From Cephalotrichum gorgonifer (taxonomy: Eukaryota > Ascomycota > Sordariomycetes > Microascales > Microascaceae): a DNA stretch of 64,000 nt. The notes beneath the pieces were generated by a model. The model made no database searches. It was not told the DNA's origin and was given only the letters and a program-made list of their open reading frames with translations. Of the stretch, positions 32,210 through 43,510 are shown one piece after another. The DNA lies in NCBI GenBank assembly GCA_900312665.1, contig ONZQ02000015.1, positions 620,001 to 684,000 of the forward strand. The letters run 5' to 3'. The stretch's first letter is position 1, and each line of letters starts with the position of its first letter. A program made the position numbers and the translations under genes.

Positions 32210-34142
32210 TCACGAAATCATGCTCCCGACCGCGTTATACGACGTCAACTCGCTGATAGCGCCGTCGTATTCCTTTTCAATGACCTTTGCATGCGCCGCC
32301 GAGCGAGGGGAGATTACGCACGGGAACGGCAACGGTACCGAGTTGAATCCATCCGAGTATGCAAAGCTATGTAACTGTCAGCACCTTTCTGAAATCCACT
32401 AGCACCTTGTAGAAGGCAGGGTAACTCACATGTCGACATCGATAGTCTTTCCATCCTTGTCCTTAGCAGCCTGCACATCGAACGCCCATAGTATCCGCGC
32501 AATGTTGATAGCAACCGAGGCGCCGCCGAGGTGAAGCCCAGGGCAGATGCGGCGGCCCCATCCGAAGGAGCTATGGCCGAGGTTGCCGGGGTACTCCCTT
32601 TCTTCCGCGAAGCGCTCGGGCCTGAACTCATGGGGCTCGGGGAAGTCGGCCTCATTCAGATGGACTATTTTTGATTCGTCAGCATTCCTTTTTTCAATCT
32701 CAAAAGATTTTTAACCATGGAAGGAATGAAACTTACTGCCCCACAGTGGCGCGATGATCGTGCTCCCCTTGGGAATGAACATCCCCTTGTAAACATCGTC
32801 CGCGGTGCTAGCATGGGGAGTGCCGCCCAAGACAGCAACAGGTCGCCAGCGCAGCGTCTCGGACACGATCGCTCGGATATAGTCTAGGTCAGGAAGGTCA
32901 TCGAAAGTAGGGAGGCGGTTGGGGCCAACGACCCTGTCGAGCTCGGCCTGGGCCTTGGGGATGAACTGGGGTCCGAACTTGGCGCAGGCGAGGAGGAAGC
33001 TGGCAAGGGAGCCGGCAGACTGGTTTCGCTGTTAGTTATGGCTGCACCCACAAAACAAAACGGGATGGTGGGGACTTACCGTCTCGACTCCGGCGCCAAA
33101 GGGGGACCCGGCGGTATATGCGATTTCTAGGTCCGTCATTCCTAGGCTCTCCTGCTCCCGGAGGAGATGCGTCGCGAAGCACGGCTTCGCTACACCCCTG
33201 GCTAGCTTGTCCTTAACCTCGTTCATACATTCAGTGTACAGCTTGATGTCCTCCTGTCGCTGTTTCTCCACCTCGGCTTTCCAGGGCGCCAGGAAGCTAG
33301 GCACGAATTTGAGGGCGGGATAACGCTCAACGGCGAACTTTCCGGGGATACTAAGTCGAAATGTTAGTAGGCAGCACCGGGAAAAAAGGGGGGGGAGGCG
33401 GGGAGGCGGAGAAGGAGAAGGGTAGTGGCTTACTTCGATTGCACCAGACGCTCCATAGACTCCGCGTTTCGTCGCACGATGATATCCGTGTCGACATTTT
33501 CGACCCTCCTCCCGTACGCGACAGTGACGATGACAGAGGCGGCGTATCGCTCGAGATGCTTCCTGAAGTTCCCGGGCGTGTTGAGCAGATCGTGCATCAG
33601 CACCTTGGACTCGAGGCTCTGGATGGGCCTGTACGTCTCACTCTGCTTCTGCATGAAGCCGCCGTGCAAGAGCTTCCTCCACCGCCTCCAGAAGGGCCCG
33701 TAGGGCGCCATGAGCCCCCTCATGCCGCCGGACAGCAGCTCTGCGCCCATGATGAAACGCGGGCGCGACGAGTACTTTGCGCCGCGCTTCTCAAGAAGAT
33801 CCCACGCCGCCTGGGCGGACCCGAGGATGATGGTCGGGGTCGGGCCCATCTGCAGGTATACGACGTCGCCGTATTCCTTTGAGAGCTCATGGAACCAGAG
33901 CCATGGCTTTCGGATTCCGGTCTTTATCACTCCGGGGCCCGGGGGCAGCTCGGAGCGGTGAGCGCGGAGCTTCCATTGTTGTTGGAGCTGGAAGGGGGGA
34001 GGGGAAGCCCAACGTTAGCTGTGTTCAAGGTTGAGGGCGGCTTGTGATCGGGCGCACGGGCATCACTTACTCTTGGGAATGAGAGCGCCAGGTAGGAGAC
34101 CAACACCACAGCCCCTACGACGGAGGCGACGGTGGCGTACAT
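32210..34142 (-). CDS. Cytochrome P450 monooxygenase, six exons
   Basis: Minus-strand exons 34071-34142, 33434-33987, 33080-33350, 32737-33019, 32430-32664 and 32210-32366 give 523 residues. Exon 1 is just the membrane anchor (MYATVASVVGAVVLVSYLAL). The Pro-rich hinge ELPPGPG follows. The I-helix has FGAGVETS (about 293-300), ExxR is E353-R356 (SETLRWRP), the PERF-type motif is RPERF (408-412) and the heme loop FGWGRRICPG (427-436) has ligand Cys434. The C-terminal part (VPLPFPCVISPRSAAHA) is normal. The protein is ER-bound and needs a P450 reductase; the fold and the start of the sequence resemble the large fungal group with O-methylsterigmatocystin-oxidoreductase-like members (recall only). 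It is transcribed away from the sugar transporter at 35543. An inverted repeat ATTTGCC/GGCAAAT lies at 34421-34440, upstream of the start. Substrate unknown. Confidence 0.94.
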
Positions 34143-35542
34143 CGCGGATGGTAGGTTAAGGGGGGAAGGGGGCTCGGTGCTCGCACACAAGGTGGCTAAC
34201 TGGTACCGTGGCCACACTTATTTGGGAAAATTCGAGTGATCCTATCCCAGACAAGGAAGACAAAAGATTTAACGAGATGAGAAACGAAACTCCGTCGGCA
34301 GAGGTGAGGGAGAGGAGGTGGGAAATTGGAGAAATGTCGGGGGTAACCCCGCATAGTGTCCGCATTCGGTACAAATAGTCGCCTGTCCAATTCCGCTTAC
34401 GCCCACGTTTGTCGGCCAACATTTGCCGGCCTTGGCAAATTTCGAAGCTACGCTAATGCTCCCCACCCTCCATCATCACGCTGACCAGCATGCCGGGTTG
34501 CGACCGGCACATGAGGCCTAGAGTAGGAGCGGATGAGACGGCGGCAGACAAACCCTGGAAGGCAAGGGCGCAACCCTCTCTCCGCACTCCGCAATCCCGA
34601 GGACTCGGAGTCGGATACCATTGAGGACCAGTGAGACCTTGCATACTCAGGTCTCATTCTAGATATAGTGGATGGAGCTACTACCGCCAAGTAATATTAT
34701 GGCCGCTTTCCTCTATTCGGCTGCGAATCGCTATATCCCGTATATACTCCACGAACTGTGGGGGGCAAGAAGTCTTCACAACCCCCGGCGTCGGCGAAGA
34801 GACCCTGCGCTAAAGTGTAAGTATCGCCAAGGTTAAGAATTCCAATATCTCCAGCACTAACAGTGGGACTGGCCCAAGTGGGGACCAGCTCCACAACGGG
34901 GGGTTGTTCAAACTTAATGCCACCCACCTCACTGTAGATAGAGAGTTGAAGTCAATGTGTGCTGCCACTATTACTCATGGGATTCCCTTTCCTTTTCCGA
35001 GACTGGAAAAGGTAATACTGCCGGTTTATTTTCCACAGCAGCATAGCAAAGGAGGAGAAGAGCCTGGTTTGCTTTCCGAAGGGTGGGGACCGAGCAAATG
35101 AATACGAACTAGTAAAACGCCAGCGCCCTCCTAGCGAGCTGCCCCCGCACACTAACCGGATCCGACCCCGGCTCTTGGTTCTTCGCGGGGTCGGATCTAC
35201 TAGTTTCTGCTAGTTTTGGGGTAGGCGGCCGCGCCCCAGCCAACCGCGTGCGAGTAATCTCCAGTCCTTCCCCAAGTCTCGTCGGCGGCATGACTCGAAA
35301 GGGTATGAATACAAAAGGGGTCCGCGCGGGGAAATAGAGCTGAAGAGAGAAAAAAAACCATTCAAGGGAAAAAGCATATTATCGCGGTGTCTCCGTTTGC
35401 TTTTTACCCCAGACAATTCGAGCGTTGAACTTCCCCATACTACAAACTTAATCCAGCTTCTCCACAGAGCGTAAGAGTACGGACCGATCCTCCTGTCACT
35501 CCACTCTTCGTCAGTCAGATCTGAGTACTTTTTGTTGGCAAG
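34143..35542. other. Divergent promoter region between P450 and sugar transporter
   Basis: No gene is seen. It contains a 7-bp inverted repeat (34421-34427 / 34434-34440) near the P450 start and a perfect 12-bp inverted repeat at 35159-35197, nearer to the transporter. Confidence 0.45.
35159..35197. repeat. Perfect 12-bp inverted repeat in the transporter promoter
   Basis: Arms GATCCGACCCCG (35159-35170) and CGGGGTCGGATC (35186-35197) are exact complements separated by 15 bases. CTAGTA/CTAGTTT words lie on both sides (35109 onwards, 35199 onwards). It could be a small hairpin element, a MITE remnant or a binding site; none of these is proven. Confidence 0.65.
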
Positions 35543-37499
35543 ATGGCGAGGCCTGCGTGGCTCACCAAGTCATTTTTGACTTCCATCCTCCTGGGAATCG
35601 GAGGCTTCCTCTATGGATTGTGAGTTCCCGTGATGTTCCCTTTCCCGGGAAAAAGGAAATCGGGTCGACTAACCAAGCTCATGCAGTGACTCCGGCATCA
35701 TTACCCCCAGTTTGGCGCTCAGCTCGTTCTTGGGCTACTTCAACAAGCCCAACCCCCCGCTCCGCGGTGCCATTGTTTCGGTCTATCAGGCCGGAGGTAC
35801 GCGATTTCCCAGACCTTGGTTTCCGCACAGGGAACTGTATAAACTAACATTTGGAACCAGCGTGGCTTGGGAGTGCGTCAGTCGGAATCACCAGCGACCG
35901 GCTTGGTCGGCGCAAGGCCATCGCGTTCGGATGCGTATGGGGCGTGATAGGCGCGGCCTTGATGGCCGGTGCCGCCCACGTCGCTATGCGTAAGTATTTC
36001 CGCTTCCCCTCGTGCGTCAGAGACATCTCAGGCTAACGGCTCTCCAAAGTCATCATGGGTCGTCTCCTAGTCGGCTTCGCTGTCGGCACCATTACTGGTG
36101 TTGGTCCGGTTTTCGGCGCAGAGATTGCAAGGGTAAGTCGGCACCGGATCTACATGCTACCTTTCGACGCTCGAGGATGTAGACTCACGGAGTGATGCAT
36201 TAGACCGAAGAACGTGCCAGAATCACCGGAGTTAACCAGTTGAGTACGTTCTCCCCCTTACCCCCCCCCCCCTTCTTTCTTTTCTTTTATTCCCGCGCCA
36301 TGTTGAGTCGCTCAGTCCACTAACCTCTCGCAGTGGTCGCCTGGGGTTTCTTCGTCGCGCTATGGACCGGTGTCGGTGAGGGCAAGTGGCACAACAAGAA
36401 CGAGTGGCGCCTCGGCTTCGCCATCCAGGGCATCCCCGCCATGATCCTCCTCGTCGGCGTCCTCCTCATCCCCGAGTCGCCCCGCTGGCTCTGCCTCAAG
36501 GGCCGCCACGACGAGGCGGAGAAGGCCTTCCGCTCGTACCACTATGATGGAACCAACGACGAGTGGTGCACCGAGCAGTTCACCCTCATAAATGTCAACA
36601 TCAAGGAGGAGATCGAGGCTCAGCGCAAGCTCTCCTGGGTCGACCTGATCAAGACCCCGAGCTTCCGTAAGAGGATGTTCGTCGGCGCGTTCGTGTGGGC
36701 TGCGGCCATGCTCTCCGGTATCTCGTTCGTCCAGTACTACCAGACCGCCATCTACGCCACCCTAAACTTTAACCAGGATAGGCAGCTCCTGGTTAGCGGG
36801 CTGTACGGATCCGTCGCCCCGGTGGCGTGTCTCATCTCGCTCTTCTTCGTGGACCGCGTCGGGCGAAAGAAGATTCTAGTCACTAGCTCTGCCCTCCTCT
36901 CGGTCAGCTACATGATCATCACGATCCTCGCGGCCTTGTACCCCGCCATTCCCGGCCAGCCCACGAACAACGCGGCCCAGCGCGGCATCATCGCGTGTAT
37001 CTTTGCCGTATCGGCCAATTACTCCGCGCTTCTTGGCCCCATGACCTGGATTGTTCCGTATGTTTTCTTCTCGAGATAACCCACGCCATCCTACCGTCCT
37101 TTTTTCTAACCGCGTTGCAGTCCCGAGGTCTTCACGACCGAGCTGCGTGCAAAGGCCAACGCCGTCGTCCAGGTCATCCATTACTCTATCAGCTTGGTCA
37201 TTACGCAGTGCTCGCCCATTGCACTGGCCGCGGTTGGCTGGAAGTACTACGTAAGTCCCGCCGGAGTTCCTGCTCAATGGAACCCCTTAACTAATCTTCA
37301 TACTTCATAGATTCTCTTCATCCTCACCAACGCGCTCTGCGCGATTGTTTTCGCATTGGCGTACCCTGAGACTCGAGGCAAATCCCTCGAGCAGATCGAT
37401 GAGATATTTGGTGACGTCCGGGTCATCAGCGAGTTTGATGCCGAGAAGAAGGCTGCTGCTGAGACCATTGAAGAGAGTGGTACTAAGTCGAACGTGTAA
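35543..37499 (+). CDS. Sugar-transporter-family MFS carrier, eight exons
   Basis: Exons 35543-35619, 35687-35796, 35861-35989, 36050-36132, 36204-36243, 36334-37057, 37121-37250 and 37311-37499 give 493 residues; the fifth exon is only 40 nt. Intron 5 has a run of 12 C (36261-36272) in its pyrimidine tract. Twelve-helix MFS features are present: the first helix GIGGFLYGFDSGIITPS, the loop 2-3 motif SDRLGRRKAIAFGCVWG, PESPRWL at the end of helix 6, DRVGRRK in loop 8-9, and PETRGKSLEQIDEIFGDV after helix 12. These are signatures of the sugar porter family (hexoses, pentoses, quinate, inositol). There is no long N-terminal tail. The substrate cannot be told by eye. The gene is divergent from a P450. 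Confidence 0.93.
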
Positions 37500-37918
37500 G
37501 CAGGCCACTTCGTCTGAAGCTTATCAAGTCCGGTGGTGGGTGTATAGCCCGAATAGATATTATATAGGCGCCTAGAATGTTATAATCAATAGACCAACTT
37601 GTAAGATTGAGAACAAGGATCACAACGTAGCTGCGTGTGCGCTGTCTTACCCCGCTTGCAGCTTTGGAGTTGTCCTGAAAGTGAGGAAAGTCGGGCTGGC
37701 GCACTGGCTGGCGTAAGTAAGCCTGGCGAATATTCGTCCGACCCCGCATGAAACTCGTGACTAGTAGAACTTGGCGTCCCTGGGAAGCCAGACCCACTCC
37801 TCCTGCAACTTAACTTCGACCTTTACACTGGCCCTGGAGAGCTATCTGTCAAATTTACCCTTATCACACACCGCGGGGCCCGCCGAACACAGGGCATACC
37901 GCCCAAAATATTCATGCC
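37500..37918. other. Intergenic between sugar transporter and YdeI/OmdA-like gene
   Basis: Nothing recognised apart from the presumed 3' flank of the transporter and the short promoter of the next gene. Confidence 0.4.
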
Positions 37919-38317
37919 ATGCCTAAGACGACGACCCTTCCCGGCGGCAAGGTCCACGAACTCCCCGACGACCTCGCCGTGGCCTTGGCGGCCGACGAGA
38001 CCGCGAGGGGAGCCTGGCTCGGCATCACGGTTCTGGCGCGAAATGAGTTCATCTGCTGGGTCGACGACGCGAAGCAGAAGTCCACCCGCGAGCGCAGGAT
38101 ACACCGCGCTGTGGAGGCGCTCGGGGAGGGAAAGCGCCGGCCTTGCTGCTGGCCGGGGTGTAAGCACCGCGAGCGCGATGGGAACAAGGCGCGGGATCGG
38201 AACGACGGCGACGGCACGAAGCCAGTGAGGCGGAAACGTGGAGGGGCGCAATCCGAAGGCCCGCAGTCCGTGGAGGACTCGGAGCTTAAACGCTCGATTA
38301 AGGGCTCGAGAACGTGA
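37919..38317 (+). CDS. YdeI/OmdA-like (bacteriocin-protection type) protein with Cys cluster
   Basis: Intronless frame of 132 residues. Residues about 14-75 match the bacterial YdeI/OmpD-associated C-terminal domain as I recall it: LPDDLAVALAADETARGAWL, VLARNEFICWVDDAKQKSTR and RRIHRAVEALGEGKRRPCCW. The motif RPCCWPGCKHRER (about 74-86), with three Cys and a His, is also seen in bacterial relatives and may bind a metal. The remaining 45 residues are polar and basic and probably disordered, an addition not expected in bacterial members. The name of the family comes from bacterial genetics; a function in fungi is not known. The bacterial look, lack of introns and small size make transfer from bacteria plausible. 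Confidence 0.72.
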   Translation: MPKTTTLPGGKVHELPDDLAVALAADETARGAWLGITVLARNEFICWVDDAKQKSTRERRIHRAVEALGEGKRRPCCWPGCKHRERDGNKARDRNDGDGTKPVRRKRGGAQSEGPQSVEDSELKRSIKGSRT

Positions 38318-40058
38318 CTGGATGTCCCCCAGCGACAAGCTACCGCCGTGTTTTGGCCATTTGGGGCCGGTACCACCGATCGCCACTTCGACGGTGGCTG
38401 TTGGCCGGCGATAATGGCTAGGGTAGCCAAATCACAGACGCCGCCCTTTACAGAGACGACCACTACTTATACCGCGCAGTATCCGAGATATTGCATATTT
38501 GGTGGAAAGCTACTGCACATGAGAGTGACTTAAACCAACGCATCCCGGAGCCATAGAGTCATGGGCTAGTACACCCTACGATAATTTCATCCTCAGAGCT
38601 TGTCTTTGGCGATATCGCGATAGTAAAGACTTCCTACTGGTTGGAAGCTTGCAGAAATTCAATTGGAATGCAGGGGGGCAGACTTGGTGATGGCTGAAGA
38701 AGTTGTGGAATAGAATAAGATGGACAATGGTGAAAACTCACAATAGCCTAAGCTTGATATTGGAGTAAAGCGAGTAGATATAGTTTCGTTTCTAACTGGG
38801 TATTCAAGCCAATGGGTTGGAATATTATGAACCAGAGCGTGCGTGAATAAAGAACTGCTATTGCCACGATATGAATCTTTGACAGTCAAACCCGGTTGGC
38901 AGAATCCGTAGCAGTCTAACCTATGTTAAAAAAAAGCACATAGGCGAGAAGTGCAACCCACATAGAATACGTCCTCAGGAGTCCTAGTCTCGGGCAACAC
39001 GCTTGTTCGTAGGGGATGGGTGCTTCCGTATCTGTCTTCGTGTCCCCATCTAACTCCTTTCAGGCATATGTTGCGATCATAATTGCTCCGGAAATCCCAG
39101 CAATCGCAACTCGATTACCCCACGGACGACCGCCCAAATATTGATAGATGGTGTAAGACAACCTCCTTCCTGGGCTGTTTCGCGCTCCAATTTCTTGGGT
39201 ATTCGCTCGCTGGCATGACCTCTTTTAGGAAGTGCTTGCGAGCGTTTTTGGTGACAAATCCTCGGCACTGGTCGTTCCCCAGCTAGCTGCCAAGACCTTG
39301 TCTGGGGAAGTTTGTGCGGGGCAGTAGCTACTGGCGTAGTATTGAGCTAGATTTCCCCAGATGGAGGCTGGTCTGCCGTCTACGCGGCGGGACATCCCGG
39401 CCGATCGAATCGTGTAACCTGCAAGGTTAGTGTAGTCTTGGAGTGCGGGGCTATCACGAGGATATTGGCGCTTGCACTCGTTCTTCGTCATGCGAGTGGT
39501 GGAGATTAAAACGCGTACCCTGACCTCTCATCGATACACCTCTTGGCCGCTGGAACCACCCTCTTTCAGCTGGCTGAATGCCGAGGCATGAGAACTCTAT
39601 CTACGAATGGGGGAGGATGAGCCAGAAGCTCCCCGCAACCAGGCAGTGGCGCTGGTCCGGGGAAGAGGGTTTCAACTGCAGAGCCGGCCGCGGTCATGCA
39701 CCCCGCACCTTGGCGCCGCCGTCTCGGGATCCCCTGAACAACACTTACACCCTGTTGGAAAAAAGCAATCCCTCATTCCGAGGCTCAGGGAAGCTCTATG
39801 TTGGCATCACGAAAGTCGTGGTGGGAGGCACCTCAGTCCGACCCCTCTTTCCCCTCCCATCGTGCCTCGGCTGGATATGACGAGAACATATTCTCTTTCC
39901 TCGAACACTCAGGTATATAAAAGTCTGTAGTTCTGAGGACGATTCCATTCTTTCCACTTCTTGACAAGAGCCTAGATCAAACATTCACATTCACATCCAA
40001 CTTATACCCAAAAACTCACTTGCAAGCACTCACCAGTCTTCCTCACCCCAGCACCAAA
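38318..40058. other. Intergenic upstream of the cutinase
   Basis: No gene is recognised. Several 60-100 codon frames lack motifs. A clear TATA box stands at 39914-39922. Confidence 0.4.
39914..39922 (+). promoter_or_regulatory. TATA box of the cutinase gene
   Basis: TATATAAAA lies about 140 bases before the ATG at 40059, followed by a CT/CA-rich leader. Position and sequence are both typical. Confidence 0.5.
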
Positions 40059-40878
40059 ATGAAGTTTGCCACCCTCCTCAGCACCATCATCTTCGCGGCC
40101 TCCGCCGCTCACGCCGCGCCCCTCGCGGCCGCCGAGGTCGAGACCCGCGATCTGGAGGCCCGCCAGGTCACCACCAGCAATGACCTTGAGAACGGCAACG
40201 CGAACAACTGCCCGAGCGTCATCTTGATCTTCGCCCGCGCGTCCACCGAGGCCGGAAACATGGTAAGGACACCCCCCTCTCAGATAAATGCCTGCTTCAG
40301 TGGATGCACACTTACGGCGATGTGACAGGGTATCTCCGCGGGCCCTGCCCTTGCCTCGGCCTTGAAGAGAACCTACAGCGACATGTGGGTACAGGGTGTC
40401 GGCGGACCCTACGCTGCCGGGCTCGCCCAGAACTTCCTCCCGAAGGGGACCGACCAAGCGTCCATCGACGAGGCCAAACGCCTCTTTACCCTTGCCAATA
40501 CCAAGTGCCCCAATAGCGTGGTTGTCACAGGTGGATATAGGTAAGCTCCTGCACCACTCTTCGCGTAAACCACGGCCATCGTACTGATGGTGGATGTGGT
40601 GCAGCCAGGGTACCGCCGTCATCGCCGGCGCCCTCAGCGAGCTCTCTGGACCCGTACAGGACCAGGTCGCCGGTGCCGTGCTGTTCGGATACACCAAGAA
40701 CCTGCAGAACGGCTTCCGCATCAAGAACTACCCCACCGCCAACACCGAGATCTACTGCGCCGCCAGCGATGCCGTCTGCTACGGCACCCTGTTCATCCTA
40801 CCGGGTCACTTCCTCTACACCGACGAGGCCTCCATCAATGCCCCCATCTTCCTCAGGGGCCGTATTTCGGCGGCTTGA
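40059..40878 (+). CDS. Cutinase, three exons
   Basis: Exons 40059-40262, 40329-40540 and 40605-40878 give 229 residues. The start ATG (context caaaATGaa) opens with a signal peptide (MKFATLLSTIIFAASAAHAA, cut near residue 19-20), and a short propeptide ends around LEARQ. The catalytic triad is visible: Ser139 in GYSQG (136-141; the Ser codon is split by intron 2), Asp194 in CAASDAVC and His207 in PGHFLY. The oxyanion-side motif is FARASTEAGNM, where the commoner Gly is Ala61. Four Cys (C51, one in TKCPNS, C190, C197) fit the two conserved disulfides. The enzyme is a secreted serine esterase that hydrolyses cutin or related polyesters, which supports a plant-associated lifestyle. Confidence 0.96.
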
Positions 40879-43510
40879 GAAGGAGAGCCGAGTAGGGCTG
40901 AAGGTTGGTCTCACTCTAGTGAGAACATGAATCCTGGTAAGTTATAGTGTTGTGGGGGCTGGGGAGGAAGAGAGGTGCTGGGTTCGACGAGCGAGGGAGG
41001 TGTTTGTTGCGGGGATCGATTCCAGTTCTTGATGTGGCGGGGTGTAGCTTGATACTCCATGAATAAAATATTCGTGATGAGATGAAATGGGAATGGAGTT
41101 GCAAGTGAATGCGATATTTGTCATGCACCCACTCAGAGATAGTGGCCCTTGGCGGCATGCACACCTTTGTTCCTGCATGACTTGGCGGCGGACATTGTCC
41201 TTCGCTATGACATCGCCGCCAGGTCGCTCGTGCTGGCTGTCCCATTTCGCAGCATTACCCCGGCCGTCCGCGTCTCTAGGCACTACTTCCGCAACTACCC
41301 TTACCATTGGTCAATGTCATATTCAACGTGCCTCGCTATGACTTGGCACCTGAGTTTCGAATCTGGGGCACCTGGGACTAAGGCCGGTATGCCTTGGCAA
41401 GGCGGCTTGGCTGACTGGAGATACCATGCACCGCCAAGGAGCGGCTGTAACCTGGCCAAGACTATCAACGACACACGAACTCGGAGAATAAACCTCTCTC
41501 GCGACTGCATCTTCCTTTCCCCTTACCGCACCGCGCTTCGGCACCGAGTGAGCAGAGCCCCATATCGGGCGTTCCCGGGATGGACACAAGGCTCGTGCGA
41601 GGCACACTACACGCAGTCCATGTCGTGAACGGTTTGCTGCACAGCTCCGGCCGAACCATTGCCGATTGCTTATGGGTTGCGGTCGTAAGGATATCCGGCT
41701 GTGTGGTGGACCCGGCTGAGAACCATCCGTGCGATGATAGGTCAGAGCTATAGAATCGAGCTATTCTGGATCTCAGAGTACCGCCCTGCATGATAAGCAA
41801 GACCCTTGGTCTCGGAAGCGGTAGTATGCCATCTTCTCAATACTAAGTAGAACAGGTCTCCGAAGTCCTGTGCGGCCTTCAGCTCTTAAGGCGGAAAACG
41901 CCTTGAACAACCAAACGCCGCGGACCGTTCCGCCTCGTAAGACGTTGCAGCTGTACGGAGTATGTCGCATTAAAAAAATCCGGTAGGTGCTAATAATTTT
42001 TATTTCTCATCACCTTCCAGATTGGGTGCGGAGTGCTCCTCGACCAGCGATCTGCCGCGTGTGTCTGCCTTACGTACAATATTGCATGTACACGCCAGTC
42101 GCTCGGCCCATGTCGGTGCTTTGCGCGCCACAATTGATCTCCCATTACTCCGGCCAATCAAACACCTCGTCCACGACGCCGCTGCTGGAAATGTTTGCGT
42201 CAGCTCTTATCGCCGATGCATTAGCAGCTTCCACGATCGCCTCTTCCAAGTCGGATGTCTCGCAGTAATTCTGTCCGAGCTTACTACCTACCAGTGCCGA
42301 TCCGTTATCTAGGAGTTGCACAGGTGGTACGGAAATAACTTGGGTGTTGTTATTTCGAGGAGTGCGAAACATTGGGGTCCATTTCCTGCACAAATGCGGG
42401 GATGAATGGCACCCGAATCCTGATATGGTCGCGTGAGTCTGTGCTTGTTTGTGGGACGAGATAAGTTCGGTACCTCGTCAGATTAAGAAAGCGCTAATAC
42501 TAGTCTGCGGCTTATCTGACATTAAGGTGGGGAACTGGTCCAGCCCCGTGCCGGCTAAGGTGGAGCAGATAGTAGCCAGTGGCGAATGGGAATAGAGAGA
42601 TAGTTGCAGGGGAAAGAGTGGTACGTGTTGTACAAGTACGTAACTCATAATCCAGTTATGTACAGCTCAGCCACATCAACATTGATTCTCCGTTCCATTT
42701 ATGGAGGAGTAGAAGTCCTTGTACTATTCTTGTTTGCTATTCTTGTCGAAGGACCAATGCTTCCAAGTTGAATACATGCCGGACGGCCGTTATCCTCCCC
42801 TGCCCGGCTTCGATGAAGCTGCCTGTGCCCCTGCCACCCAACTTTTAGCCTTCGCCACCCTGTTTTGCTCCTTGTGTTTGGTGCCCCGGAACTAGCCTCC
42901 ATTGGTCTTAATTCCACGTCTGCCTTGGCTAGCTAGCTGTTGAACCTGCCGACCGTGCTCCAGTGCCGTACCTTCTTTTCCGCCTTCTTCGAGGCGTTCT
43001 GCACAGCTTCTAGCCATGCGGGATACTATTTCTGGTGCTCGTGCCCGAAATATTACGTTTAATCGCAGCCGATCATTGGATCATCTTTGCTCCGTCTCAT
43101 TCCGGTTTTTTCCTCCGTGCCCACTCCAGGAATCTACCTTAACCTCCTTCCTAAACGGGAAGCTCAGTGCCCATCTTCCCCGCGGACACACCGAAAGAGC
43201 CAATCATGTGGATTCGCCTGACAGGATCGACAGAGTTACATATGAGCGCCCAATTAATCCTGCGCCGTCACCCTCATATAAAGGGGGATCCCGACTCTGG
43301 GGTCTCACCTGCTGTACCGTACCACCAGCCAGCGCTGATCTTACCCGTCGCCCTTATTTCCCCTCATCCTTCCCCGCTCCCCGTGCCGCGGTCGTGCGTC
43401 CCGGCTTTCGAATCCCAAGCTTGTCGCGTCTGTACCGTCTCTTCACCATCCTTCCAGCGAAAAGAGACTCCTAAATCTCTAATCGCAGCCGCCCCTCGCC
43501 TCCATACATC
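40879..43510. other. Long intergenic stretch upstream of the amino-acid permease
   Basis: No gene is recognised. ORFs of 60-175 codons, including 43016-43474, lack domains and are probably in the leader or random. A TATA-like element stands at 43277-43283 and the last 200 bases are pyrimidine-rich. Confidence 0.4.
43277..43283 (+). promoter_or_regulatory. TATA-like element of the amino-acid permease gene
   Basis: TATAAAG lies about 230 bases before the ATG at 43511 and is followed by a CT-rich leader. Assigned by position. Confidence 0.35.

Noticed and set aside
40002..40724. 240-residue antisense ORF opposite the cutinase
   Set aside because: Shadow of the cutinase exons; it crosses both introns with no motif.
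43016..43474. 152-residue ORF upstream of the amino-acid permease
   Set aside because: Low complexity, Pro/Ser/Arg-rich, overlaps the presumed TATA element and leader, and has no domain.
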